Assembly (NCBI GenBank): GCA_038211295.1
Contig: JBBQVS010000033.1
Span: 1 to 38,162 of the forward strand
Direction: 5' to 3'
Source: JBBQVS01 sp038211295
GTDB lineage: Bacteria; Chloroflexota; Ktedonobacteria; Ktedonobacterales; Ktedonobacteraceae
DNA length: 38,162 nucleotides
Shown here one piece after another: positions 25,931-33,715 of the stretch. Position numbers and translations under genes: made by a program. How positions within the stretch are numbered: position 1 is the stretch's first letter; every line of letters begins with the position of its first letter. The notes beneath the pieces are model-generated. The model made no database searches, was not told the DNA's origin, and was given only the letters and a program-made list of their open reading frames with translations.

Positions 25931-26583
25931 CCGTATTTCTACCCTTACTGCTTGCCTCGGCCTCCCCACGTCGTCGCCAGCTTATAGCGTCGCTGGGCCT
26001 GCCCTACACTGTCGGCGTCGCGCCACTTGATGAAGACGCAGTTCAGGCAACCTACACAGGGCCGGTGGCGGAGACAGCGAAATGGACAGCAGAACAAAAG
26101 GCAACGGCGACCCTGACTCTTGCCGAGTCCGCCAATCGTCTCATCATCGCGGCAGATACCACCGTCTTGCTCGACGAGGCGATACTTGGCAAGCCACGCG
26201 ATGCCGCACACGCACATGCGTTGCTGCTGTCACTACGTGGACGCTGGCATCATGTAATCACGGGCATCGTTGCGTGCGCGATGGTCGATGGAAAGCTACA
26301 ACTTTCGAGCGCGAGTTGTACAACGCCTGTACTGATGCGCTCGTACAGCGAAGCGGAGATAGACGCGTATATAGCAACGGGCGATCCGATGGACAAAGCG
26401 GGGGCATATGGGATACAACATCCCCACTTTCAGCCAACACAACGCATCGACGGGTGCTATCTCAATGTCGTGGGCTTGCCGCTCTGTGTCCTGACAACTG
26501 TACTGGCTCAATTCAACATCTTTCCCACAGGAGAGGAACGGAAGTATATGCCGTGTCCATGGTCGGAGCGATGCCTGATTTAA
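25927..26583 (+). CDS. maf: Maf family nucleoside triphosphate pyrophosphatase
   Basis: A 218-residue house-cleaning nucleotide pyrophosphatase of the Maf/YhdE family. The phosphate-binding motif is LLASASPRRRQL at residues 6-17. The catalytic aspartate is in IIAADTTVLLD, followed by ILGKPRDAAHAHALL, and the family motif is YIATGDPMDKAGAYGIQ. The family hydrolyses dTTP, UTP and some modified nucleotides. The C terminus extends past the usual end and overlaps the gluQ start by about 25 bp. The ATG overlaps the rlmD stop (ATGA). Confidence 0.95.
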   Translation: MTVFLPLLLASASPRRRQLIASLGLPYTVGVAPLDEDAVQATYTGPVAETAKWTAEQKATATLTLAESANRLIIAADTTVLLDEAILGKPRDAAHAHALLLSLRGRWHHVITGIVACAMVDGKLQLSSASCTTPVLMRSYSEAEIDAYIATGDPMDKAGAYGIQHPHFQPTQRIDGCYLNVVGLPLCVLTTVLAQFNIFPTGEERKYMPCPWSERCLI

Positions 26584-27539
26584 CCGCCAATCCCGTGCGT
26601 GGACGGTTTGCTCCCAGTCCCACGGGCGCGTTACATCTGGGCAACTTACGCACGGCACTGCTCGCCTGGCTCTTCGCGCGTACTCAGTATGGGCGATTCG
26701 TGCTGCGAATTGAGGATATAGACCGCCCCCGTGTGCGTGCAGGAGCAGCACAGCAGATGCTCGACGACCTGCACTGGCTTGGTCTCGATTGGGATGAGGG
26801 GCCAGACTGCGGCGGCCCCTACGCCCCCTACACACAGAGCGAACGCCTGGCTATCTATCGGCACGCCCTGCACCAACTACGCGCCGTCAACCTCGTCTAT
26901 CCCTGCTATTGCAGTCGCGCCGAAGTCGCCAACACCGCGAGTGCGCCACAACAAGGGGCGAGTGATGGCCCACACTACGCTGGTACGTGTCGCGACCTGA
27001 CAGAGGCACAACGACGCGAGCATGAGGCACGCGGACGACGGCCTGCGCTACGGTTTCGCGTTGAAGAGGAACGCGTGGTCTCCTTCAACGACCTCGTTCA
27101 GGGCGTGACAACGCAACATGTGCAGCAGGTGGCGGGCGATTTTATTGTATGCCGCTCGGATGGCATCTTCGCCTATCAATTCGCGGTTGTCGTCGATGAC
27201 GCCCTCATGCACATCAATCAGGTCGTGCGCGGCAATGACTTGCTCACTTCGACGGCACGGCAGGTGCTGCTCTATGAAGCTCTGGGCTTTCACACACCTA
27301 CCTTCGCCCATGTGCCTCTGCTACTGGACGAACAGGGCAAACGACTCTCGAAACGTGCTCAGAGTACGGGACTCGCTCCCCTGCGCGACAGGGGGATAAC
27401 GCCAGAACAGCTTGTGGGCGAACTCGCTGCGAGTTGTGCTCTGGTGAACAAAGGCGAACGTTTGAGCGCAAACACACTGGTTGAAACGTATCGGCGGCGA
27501 GCCTTGCCTTTACAAAAAACGCGGTTTCCATTACACTGA
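26559..27539 (+). CDS. gluQ: Glutamyl-Q tRNA(Asp) synthetase
   Basis: A 326-residue paralogue of the catalytic core of glutamyl-tRNA synthetase that lacks the anticodon-binding domain. It attaches glutamate to queuosine in tRNA(Asp). The HIGH-like motif is in GRFAPSPTGALHLGNLRTAL, followed by RIEDIDRPR. The zinc-binding cysteines are in YPCYCSRAEV and YAGTC. The KMSKS-like motif is KRLSKRAQS. The short length and the cysteines distinguish it from GltX. Two in-frame ATGs, at 26559 and 26571, precede the conserved region. I use the first, though neither has a strong ribosome-binding site, so the gene may depend on coupling with maf. Confidence 0.93.
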   Translation: MVGAMPDLTANPVRGRFAPSPTGALHLGNLRTALLAWLFARTQYGRFVLRIEDIDRPRVRAGAAQQMLDDLHWLGLDWDEGPDCGGPYAPYTQSERLAIYRHALHQLRAVNLVYPCYCSRAEVANTASAPQQGASDGPHYAGTCRDLTEAQRREHEARGRRPALRFRVEEERVVSFNDLVQGVTTQHVQQVAGDFIVCRSDGIFAYQFAVVVDDALMHINQVVRGNDLLTSTARQVLLYEALGFHTPTFAHVPLLLDEQGKRLSKRAQSTGLAPLRDRGITPEQLVGELAASCALVNKGERLSANTLVETYRRRALPLQKTRFPLH

Positions 27540-27569
27540 CAACAGACAGCTAGCCCTATCTTGAGAGGC

Positions 27570-27586
27570 GTATCAAATTCTGATAC
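27570..27586. repeat. Short inverted repeat in the MscS leader
   Basis: GTATCA, a 5-nt AATTC loop, then TGATAC. It lies 30 bp after gluQ and about 40 bp before the MscS ATG. It may be an operator or a weak hairpin; no T run follows. Confidence 0.3.
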
Positions 27587-27623
27587 CGCGCCACTTCGCG
27601 CGACAGATTTTTCTGGTTGGATA

Positions 27624-28658
27624 ATGATGATTACGACAGCACTAAGTATTGTTCTTACAATCATAACACTCGTTCTGACGCTTAGCCTCGGTCTGCTTCT
27701 GCGCCGCATCCTGGTGCATCGTCTGGCAAACACTGTTTTAGACAACTGGATTGTACAGACGATGGGAGCTATTGTCCTCCTGCTTCCGTTTTTTTTCGCG
27801 GCGTTCGCCATCTCGCTAGAATGGCGGCCCCTGCTCATCTACTTCTACTTGGAACTGCTCAAGCAACAATTCGGCCTTGCCAATGTATCGTTCAGGCCGC
27901 TTGTCTTCAATTTTATCGGTACACTCTTGCTCATTGGCCTGGGTGTCGGTATCGCCCGCACGGTACAAAGATTGATTGTGCGGGGACTGGGCGAAAACCG
28001 TATCGATATCAATATCCGTACCCTTGTTGGACGCGTCTTTTACGTTGTTATTCTGCTCTTTGTGGCACTATGGATACTCTCGCTCTGGTCCGTCTCGCTT
28101 ACCTTTCCAGTGGCAGCAATCAGCATTCTTACCGTTGCCATCACCGTATCGATACAGGACGTTCTCAAAGACCTCGTGGCGGGCGTCTATATCCTGATTG
28201 AACGACCTTTTCATATTGGCGATCAGGTCAGCACAACCAACGTGTTGACCTACGTCGGCGTTGTGCAGGACATTCAACTGCGTGCCACCAAACTACGTCT
28301 CGTCACGGGCGAAGAGGTCACAATCCCCAATAGTATGATTTTCGGCAGTATTGTTATCAATAACACTTTTTACGGTGAGAGACGCGCGACACTTACAGCA
28401 ACACTTCCTATGGAAGCGTACACGCAGCACGAAACAGCACAAGAAATACTGGGCGCAATCAAAAGCACTGAGAATGTGACGCCTAAGCCAGAGCCAACAC
28501 TCTTTGTCAGTTCCTGCACATCAACAACGATTACGCTAACTATTCGCTTCTGGATTAACCTGGGAGCCTCCTCAACCGTATCAGATGTAATGTATACTTT
28601 GCACAAGACATTGCCACAGGCGGAACTGGTTGTAAAAGAGTCCGCTGGCGACGTATAG
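27624..28658 (+). CDS. Small-conductance mechanosensitive channel (MscS family)
   Basis: A 344-residue membrane protein from the chosen ATG. There are hydrophobic segments at about 3-27, 40-62, 90-115 and 135-160, then the pore-lining helix region (AAISILTVAITVSIQDVLKDLVAGVYIL), and the conserved beta domain: GDQV, VGVVQDIQLRATKLRLVTGE, VTIPNSMIFGSIVINNT. It releases osmolytes during hypo-osmotic shock. An in-frame TTG at 27561 would add 21 residues but would run through the inverted repeat GTATCA/TGATAC at 27570-27586, which more likely belongs to the leader. The ribosome-binding site before the ATG is weak. Confidence 0.9.
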   Translation: MMITTALSIVLTIITLVLTLSLGLLLRRILVHRLANTVLDNWIVQTMGAIVLLLPFFFAAFAISLEWRPLLIYFYLELLKQQFGLANVSFRPLVFNFIGTLLLIGLGVGIARTVQRLIVRGLGENRIDINIRTLVGRVFYVVILLFVALWILSLWSVSLTFPVAAISILTVAITVSIQDVLKDLVAGVYILIERPFHIGDQVSTTNVLTYVGVVQDIQLRATKLRLVTGEEVTIPNSMIFGSIVINNTFYGERRATLTATLPMEAYTQHETAQEILGAIKSTENVTPKPEPTLFVSSCTSTTITLTIRFWINLGASSTVSDVMYTLHKTLPQAELVVKESAGDV

Positions 28659-28726
28659 TAAAGTAAAGAGCACGAAACGTGGTTCTCTATCGTGATGTAA
28701 CGCTTCTGGGGAGAAGGGAAAGTCCA

Positions 28727-29407
28727 TTGGATACAGCACAGACGAACAGCCTGTCAGCGGCTCCGCGCCGTGTGGGAGTCATGGGCGGCACCTTTGATCC
28801 GGTTCACTATGGGCATCTGGTAATTGCGGAAGAGGTACGCGTCGCCCTTAATCTCGCGGAGATTGTGTTTATTCCTGCGGGCCATCCACCCCATAAATCA
28901 ACGCACGCCGTTACTGATGCAGCGCATCGCCTGACAATGCTTGAGCTAGCTCTCGCGTCAAACCCCTATTTTCGTATCTCGCATATCGAACTGGAGCGCA
29001 CAGGCCCATCGTACACGGTGGATACGCTTCACGCCTTACGTGAGCAATGGGGCGCGAACACGGCAGTCTTTTTCATTATCGGCTGGGATAGCCTGGAGGA
29101 ACTCTATACATGGCACAAGGCTACTGCTATACTCACAGCAGTCACACATCTGGTCGCGGTTCGACGCCCTGGCTATGAGGAAGACTACATATATAACACC
29201 GTCTTGGAGCAGCGTTTGCCCGGCATCCAGAAACGGTTACTTATTGTGCAAGCACCACAATTGGAGATTTCCGCAACGGATTTGCGTCAGCGAGTCGCGG
29301 AGGCAAGGCCAATCAAATATCAGACTCCAGAGGCCGTTGAAACGTATATCAGAAAGCAGCGTCTCTATTCTACTCATGTAGCAGGGGCAGCAGAAGAGGA
29401 ACGGTAG
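28727..29407 (+). CDS. nadD: Nicotinate-nucleotide adenylyltransferase
   Basis: A 226-residue enzyme that adenylates nicotinate mononucleotide in NAD synthesis. The nucleotidyltransferase motif GGTFDPVHYGHLVIAEE is near residue 20, then FIPAGHPPHK, and near the C terminus EISATDLRQRV, matching the ISxTxIR motif. The TTG at 28727 is preferred because AAGGG lies 8 nt upstream. A GTG at 28679 would add 16 residues with a poorer site. A tail of about 15 residues after the conserved end (THVAGAAEEER) is unremarkable. Together with nadK it makes a second NAD(P) gene in the same plus-strand block. Confidence 0.95.
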   Translation: MDTAQTNSLSAAPRRVGVMGGTFDPVHYGHLVIAEEVRVALNLAEIVFIPAGHPPHKSTHAVTDAAHRLTMLELALASNPYFRISHIELERTGPSYTVDTLHALREQWGANTAVFFIIGWDSLEELYTWHKATAILTAVTHLVAVRRPGYEEDYIYNTVLEQRLPGIQKRLLIVQAPQLEISATDLRQRVAEARPIKYQTPEAVETYIRKQRLYSTHVAGAAEEER

Positions 29408-29431
29408 CGTTCTCAGAAAGAGGGGTCAAGC

Positions 29432-29656
29432 ATGGAACTGATGCAATTTCAACTGGGAGATCGGTTGCGCCTTCGCAAACAACATCCCTGTGGAAACTTC
29501 GATTGGGAGGTTGTGCGGCTCGGTGCCGACATAGGTCTTCGCTGCGAACGTTGCGGAAGACGCGTTTTGCTACCACGTTCAGAGGTCGCACGTCGTACTA
29601 AACAGGTACTCCCGCGACTGGAAATACCAAATGATGATTTCTTCAATGAAGCATAA
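29432..29656 (+). CDS. DUF951 family protein
   Basis: A 74-residue protein matching the DUF951 pattern: FQLGDRLRLRKQHPCG, then WEVVRLGADIGLRCERCGR, and VLLPRSEVARR. The three cysteines in HPCG and CERCG suggest a small zinc-binding or nucleic-acid-binding domain, but the family has no established function. In Firmicutes, from memory, DUF951 genes often sit near ychF and MscS-type channel genes; here an MscS gene is two genes upstream. AGAGGGG lies 6 nt before the ATG. Confidence 0.88.
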   Translation: MELMQFQLGDRLRLRKQHPCGNFDWEVVRLGADIGLRCERCGRRVLLPRSEVARRTKQVLPRLEIPNDDFFNEA

Positions 29657-29674
29657 CAACAAGGAGGTGACCGT

Positions 29675-31063
29675 ATGGCTGTAGCCACTCAGAATAGTGG
29701 ATTTCTCACACTGCTGAAAAAGAGAAACTTTCTCAGGCTCTGGCTGGCACAACTCATCTCAATGACCATTCTCAACGCGTCCAACTACGCGCTTCTGGTC
29801 CTGATCGAAGAGGTTACAGGCTCGACTACGCTGGTCGGTCTTGCGATTATCTGCTTTAGCCTGCCCGCCTTCCTGTTCAGCGCACCCGCAGGCGTGTTTG
29901 TGGATCGCATGGATAAGCGGCGCGTCCTGTGGGGGAGCAATTGTCTACGCGCTATCGCGACCTTCGTTTTTGTCATCTCGTTGCTGTTCAATCGCCAGCA
30001 ACTGGTTCCGGTTTATCTTCTGACTTTTCTGATCTCGATCATTGGTCAATTCTTCTCACCTGCCGAGGGGTCATCTATTCCCTTGCTGGTCAACGAAGAC
30101 GAGTTGATGCCCGCGCTTTCCCTGTTCAACATCACATTTATGCTCTCGCAGGCCCTGGGCTTTATCCTGCTCGCCCCTATTGCATTGACCGTCCTTCCCA
30201 TTTTCACCATCGCGCACTTTACTATTCATCCTGTCGAGCAACTGTACACAATCATTGGCGTCCTGTATATTGTCTGTGCGCTACTCGTTGCTTCTATTCC
30301 GTCAGCAAGCTTCGCGAAAAAGTTGGGAACACGTCTCAGCAAGACCGATAATCCGCCCGTCGCAACCGAGACCCTCAACATTCTGGGCAACGTGTGGGGC
30401 GAGATCAAGCAAGGGTGGAGCTTTATTCGACGCAACAAACGCCTTTTCCTTTCCGTCGTGCAGCTCTCGTTCGCGGGCGTGCTGATTCTCGTTATTGGCG
30501 AGCTTGCAACACCAATCGTCACCAATCTCTTGCATCTCCCCGCGCGTGCGATGGCGTTTGTCTTCGCCCCCGCAGGCATCGGCCTTATCGTCGGTTCGGT
30601 CTTTATGCCACGCATTACCGTGCGCATCGGACGCTCACGTGCCATTTTTACTGGCACAATTGTACTCGCATTGGCAACCCTGTGCTTGCCACTTACCACA
30701 ATTTTCGCGCGGCTCTTGCAACCAAACGGGTGGAACGCAAACCCATTGTTACTTGTTGTGATTGCGTTCTTTATGTTCTGCGCCGGCTTTGGCCTTGATT
30801 TCGTCAACATTCCCGCGCAAACCGCGATGCAGGAGCAGACGCCAGACTGGATTAAGGGGCGCGTTCTTGCCCTCCAATTGATGTTATACAACGCATTTGC
30901 CATTCCGATCATTCTCTTTATAGGGGCGTTCGCCGATATCTCAGGCATTGATAAAGTGTTGTACCTGATGGCCGTCTGCTCGCTGGGCTTTGGCATATGG
31001 GGCGTATACTACCAACGCAAACATCCACGTGAGATGACCGCAAATGAAGAAAAAATAGGATAA
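29675..31063 (+). CDS. MFS transporter (MFS_3/exporter-like)
   Basis: A 462-residue major facilitator protein with about twelve hydrophobic segments in two halves separated by a basic cytoplasmic loop near residues 210-250 (KKLGTRLSKTDN). The N-terminal pattern FLRLWLAQLISMTILNASNYALLVLIEE and the FVDRMDKRRVLW loop after the second segment (motif A) are typical of the MFS_3 group related to enterobactin and macrolide exporters. The substrate is unknown. It has an almost ideal ribosome-binding site, AAGGAGGTGA, 5 nt before the ATG, the strongest in the window. Confidence 0.87.
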   Translation: MAVATQNSGFLTLLKKRNFLRLWLAQLISMTILNASNYALLVLIEEVTGSTTLVGLAIICFSLPAFLFSAPAGVFVDRMDKRRVLWGSNCLRAIATFVFVISLLFNRQQLVPVYLLTFLISIIGQFFSPAEGSSIPLLVNEDELMPALSLFNITFMLSQALGFILLAPIALTVLPIFTIAHFTIHPVEQLYTIIGVLYIVCALLVASIPSASFAKKLGTRLSKTDNPPVATETLNILGNVWGEIKQGWSFIRRNKRLFLSVVQLSFAGVLILVIGELATPIVTNLLHLPARAMAFVFAPAGIGLIVGSVFMPRITVRIGRSRAIFTGTIVLALATLCLPLTTIFARLLQPNGWNANPLLLVVIAFFMFCAGFGLDFVNIPAQTAMQEQTPDWIKGRVLALQLMLYNAFAIPIILFIGAFADISGIDKVLYLMAVCSLGFGIWGVYYQRKHPREMTANEEKIG

Positions 31064-31083
31064 ACAAGGGGTATATATACATT

Positions 31084-31908
31084 ATGCTCAATGATGCGCC
31101 GCTTATGGCACAACTTGCTCCCTACCAGCCCTGGCTCACCATCGGCGGTGTCATTGTGCTCTTTATGCTCCTCCGCTTGACGCGCAAAGCACTTCGCAAA
31201 CGCGTCGATGAGGTTGGCTATCGGCTCATGGGCGAGAAGGGGTTACTCGTCTGGTTCTGGCTCAACGCCCCCGGCGTCGCCCTGCACGAACTCAGTCACG
31301 CCGCAATTGTGCTGCTCTTCAAACCGTTCGATTTTCGGATTACGAGCATATCGCTTTTTCGTATCAAGCCGATGGCACAACGCAACTCCAATGGGCGTGT
31401 TATGCGAAGCGGCGGGCGTCAATCGCTCCAACTGGGCGAGGTACAATATGTGCGTCCCCCCGGACGCCTCATGAGCTATATTGGTGACGGCATTAGTGGA
31501 ACGGCTCCCCTCTTTGGGGGCATCGCAATGCTGACCCTGCTCTACTGGGTCGCGACAGGCTACAACCTCTGGGATTTCCCGCTTGACGTGCATCAGCATT
31601 TCCAGCTGTTCAAACCCGGTTGGCCCTGGTGGACGCTTATCTTCACGCCCTATCTCATCCTGACCGTGACTTCCGAACTCTGGCCCAGCCGTCAAGACTG
31701 GCATGGCGCACGCTGGTTTGTCGGTGGTCTCTTCCTACTCGTTGTGCTGCTCGTGCTACTAGTCTGGTATCTCAAACGCTTTGAGACAACACTACATATG
31801 CTGACGCTCATCTCTGCACGTGTCGATTTCGCGCTCACCATACTCATCGCGCTCGATTTCGCGTTCCTGATTATCGCGGAGATTTTTGTACAAGCACTCA
31901 GACGCTAG
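31084..31908 (+). CDS. Putative membrane zinc metalloprotease (M50-like)
   Basis: A 274-residue membrane protein with about six hydrophobic segments. The segment after residue 55 contains H68-E69-L70-S71-H72 within VALHELSHAAI, an HExxH motif in a hydrophobic helix as in M50 intramembrane proteases. A later segment has TSELWPSRQDW, where an acidic residue might be a third metal ligand; this is inference. The family's usual NPDG-type motif is not seen, so activity is uncertain. AAGGGG lies about 12 nt before the ATG, and an in-frame ATG seven codons on is an alternative. It starts 20 bp after the MFS gene, probably in the same operon. Confidence 0.6.
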   Translation: MLNDAPLMAQLAPYQPWLTIGGVIVLFMLLRLTRKALRKRVDEVGYRLMGEKGLLVWFWLNAPGVALHELSHAAIVLLFKPFDFRITSISLFRIKPMAQRNSNGRVMRSGGRQSLQLGEVQYVRPPGRLMSYIGDGISGTAPLFGGIAMLTLLYWVATGYNLWDFPLDVHQHFQLFKPGWPWWTLIFTPYLILTVTSELWPSRQDWHGARWFVGGLFLLVVLLVLLVWYLKRFETTLHMLTLISARVDFALTILIALDFAFLIIAEIFVQALRR

Positions 31909-31939
31909 CTAATGCGTTACACGGGCAGTCCCCGCGAAC

Positions 31940-33715
31940 CTACCAGTCGAACTTGTCAATCAGAAACGTGCGGCTATAGTGCAATAAAATGGGGCTTCCG
32001 TGTGGACATACGGCAGGGGTGGACACGTTCGCCAATGCTTTCAAGAGCGCAAGTTGCTCACCACTTCCAAGCTCGCGCCCCCGTCGCATCGCGGAACGAC
32101 AGGAGAGGCTAATCAAGAGATGGTCTTCCCAGTCAGTGCTATCTTCCGCCGCCGTTTCCACAAGTTCCTGCATATGCGCGATTAGCTGCTCTTGCCCTTC
32201 GCCATGCTCGCCCGTTGGCACAGAGCGTATCAGAAAACTACGCCCGCCAAATCGTTCACATTCTAGCCCTAGTCCGCGCAACATTGGCATACGTTGCTCT
32301 AATAGATCAGCCTGATACCCTTTCATTTCCACCATCATCGGCTCAAGCAAGAGATGCCCCTCCACCACCTCTTCTTGCAACCTTCCTCCCGCATACAAAC
32401 GGCGCAAATGCTCGTAAATCACACGCTCATGCGCCCGATGCTGGTCTACCAGATACAAGCTCCCATCAGGTGCCTCCGCCAGAATTACTGCCTGCTGCAA
32501 TTGCGCTAGCGGGCGTAGACTCCTAACCACCTCACTAGTTGCAGGCGGTGCCGTCTCGGCCTTATATCCCTCAGCAGACTCAGAGACGCGCAGCCCCCGA
32601 CGACGCGGCCCCGGCAAGCGTCGCTGATTCGCCAACACTGGCCCCGGAAAGTCGATAGGCTCAGGCGACGCTGGTTTCTGCTCCAACACGGATTTAACCG
32701 CCTGTGTCAAGGCGGCGAGTATCACGCTCTCATACTCAAAACGTACCTCTATCTTCGCTGGATGCACGTTTACGTCAAGCTCCTCCGTCGGAACCTGTAG
32801 AAATAAAACGACCAATGGATGTTTGCCTTTTGCCAACAAACCACGATACCCTGCTTCAAGCGCGTCCTGCAACGCGCGGGATTGCACCCAACGCCCATTC
32901 ACAAATAGCATCTCGTAGTTGCGCGTGTTCTGGGCCAATACGCGATTGCCCACATACCCATGAAGTGTGTAGTGCATTCCATCACTCAGATGCGCCGAAT
33001 ACAGCAGCTCGTTTAATGGCAGATGATACAGTTCCGCAAGCACTATAGTGAGGTCGCCTGAACCGCTCGTCTGGAGGGCGGTATGCTCATCGATAACCAG
33101 ATTGAACCGTACAGCAGGATAACCAACCGCGTACCTTTGCAGTAATTGCAGCACATGCCCGTTTTCGGTTCGCGCCCCCCGCATAAATTTGAGACGCGCC
33201 GGTACATTGTAGAACAGGTCGCGCACCGTGACTGTCGTTCCGTGTACCCGCGCCCGTCGCCCGCGCCGCGTGACTTCCCCACCACGCACGCTAAGCCAGA
33301 GAGCCGCGTTCTCTACGCCATGTTCGTCCGTCTCAATGGCACGACTGAGGAGCGTCGTTTCAGAGACCGCTACGATACTCGCTAGTGCCTCACCGCGAAA
33401 CCCCAGCGTGTGTAAATAGCTCAAGTCCTCCACACGCTGAATCTTACTGGTCGTGTGGCGCAAACTGACACGTTCCAGTTCATCTTCGGGAATACCATAA
33501 CCATCGTCAGCTACACGCATCAGCCGTAGCCCACCGCCACGTACCTCTACACGTATCTCCTTCGCGCCAGCATCAAGCGCGTTCTCCATTAGTTCCTTGA
33601 TAACCGAGACGGGACGCTCAATGACCTCACCCGCCGCGATACGCTCCGCCACGTCCGGCGCGAGCGCAAGCAACGGGCTTCGCGCTCTATGTTGCTCATC
33701 GTGTGTCTGGTTCAT
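31940..33715 (-). CDS. mutL: DNA mismatch repair protein MutL (endonuclease type)
   Basis: A 591-residue GHKL ATPase that couples mismatch recognition to strand cleavage. N-terminal motifs: IAAGEVIERPVSVIKELMENALDAGA, DDGYGI, and TLGFRGEALASI. A linker lies at about 340-400. The C-terminal domain has the endonuclease motif, written here DQHRAHERVIYE where most have DQHA at the fourth position, then CRSAMRRGREL and CPHGSP, where most have CPHGRP. The metal-binding residues are kept, so nicking activity is likely, consistent with an organism lacking MutH. The start overlaps the mutS stop by 4 bp (ATGA). The gene ends 31 bp from the convergent M50-like gene, with no clear terminator between them. 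Confidence 0.96.
   Translation of the reverse strand: MNQTHDEQHRARSPLLALAPDVAERIAAGEVIERPVSVIKELMENALDAGAKEIRVEVRGGGLRLMRVADDGYGIPEDELERVSLRHTTSKIQRVEDLSYLHTLGFRGEALASIVAVSETTLLSRAIETDEHGVENAALWLSVRGGEVTRRGRRARVHGTTVTVRDLFYNVPARLKFMRGARTENGHVLQLLQRYAVGYPAVRFNLVIDEHTALQTSGSGDLTIVLAELYHLPLNELLYSAHLSDGMHYTLHGYVGNRVLAQNTRNYEMLFVNGRWVQSRALQDALEAGYRGLLAKGKHPLVVLFLQVPTEELDVNVHPAKIEVRFEYESVILAALTQAVKSVLEQKPASPEPIDFPGPVLANQRRLPGPRRRGLRVSESAEGYKAETAPPATSEVVRSLRPLAQLQQAVILAEAPDGSLYLVDQHRAHERVIYEHLRRLYAGGRLQEEVVEGHLLLEPMMVEMKGYQADLLEQRMPMLRGLGLECERFGGRSFLIRSVPTGEHGEGQEQLIAHMQELVETAAEDSTDWEDHLLISLSCRSAMRRGRELGSGEQLALLKALANVSTPAVCPHGSPILLHYSRTFLIDKFDW

Noticed and set aside
26082..26558. N-terminal extension of gluQ through the maf gene
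   Set aside because: The long frame is open across maf, but the extension has no similarity to synthetases and conserved GluQ sequence starts only after 26571.
28679..28726. GTG start giving a longer NadD
   Set aside because: The downstream TTG has a better spaced ribosome-binding site and gives a length closer to the family norm.
31909..31939. Terminator between the M50-like gene and mutL
   Set aside because: The 31-bp gap has no stem longer than a few base pairs and no T run.
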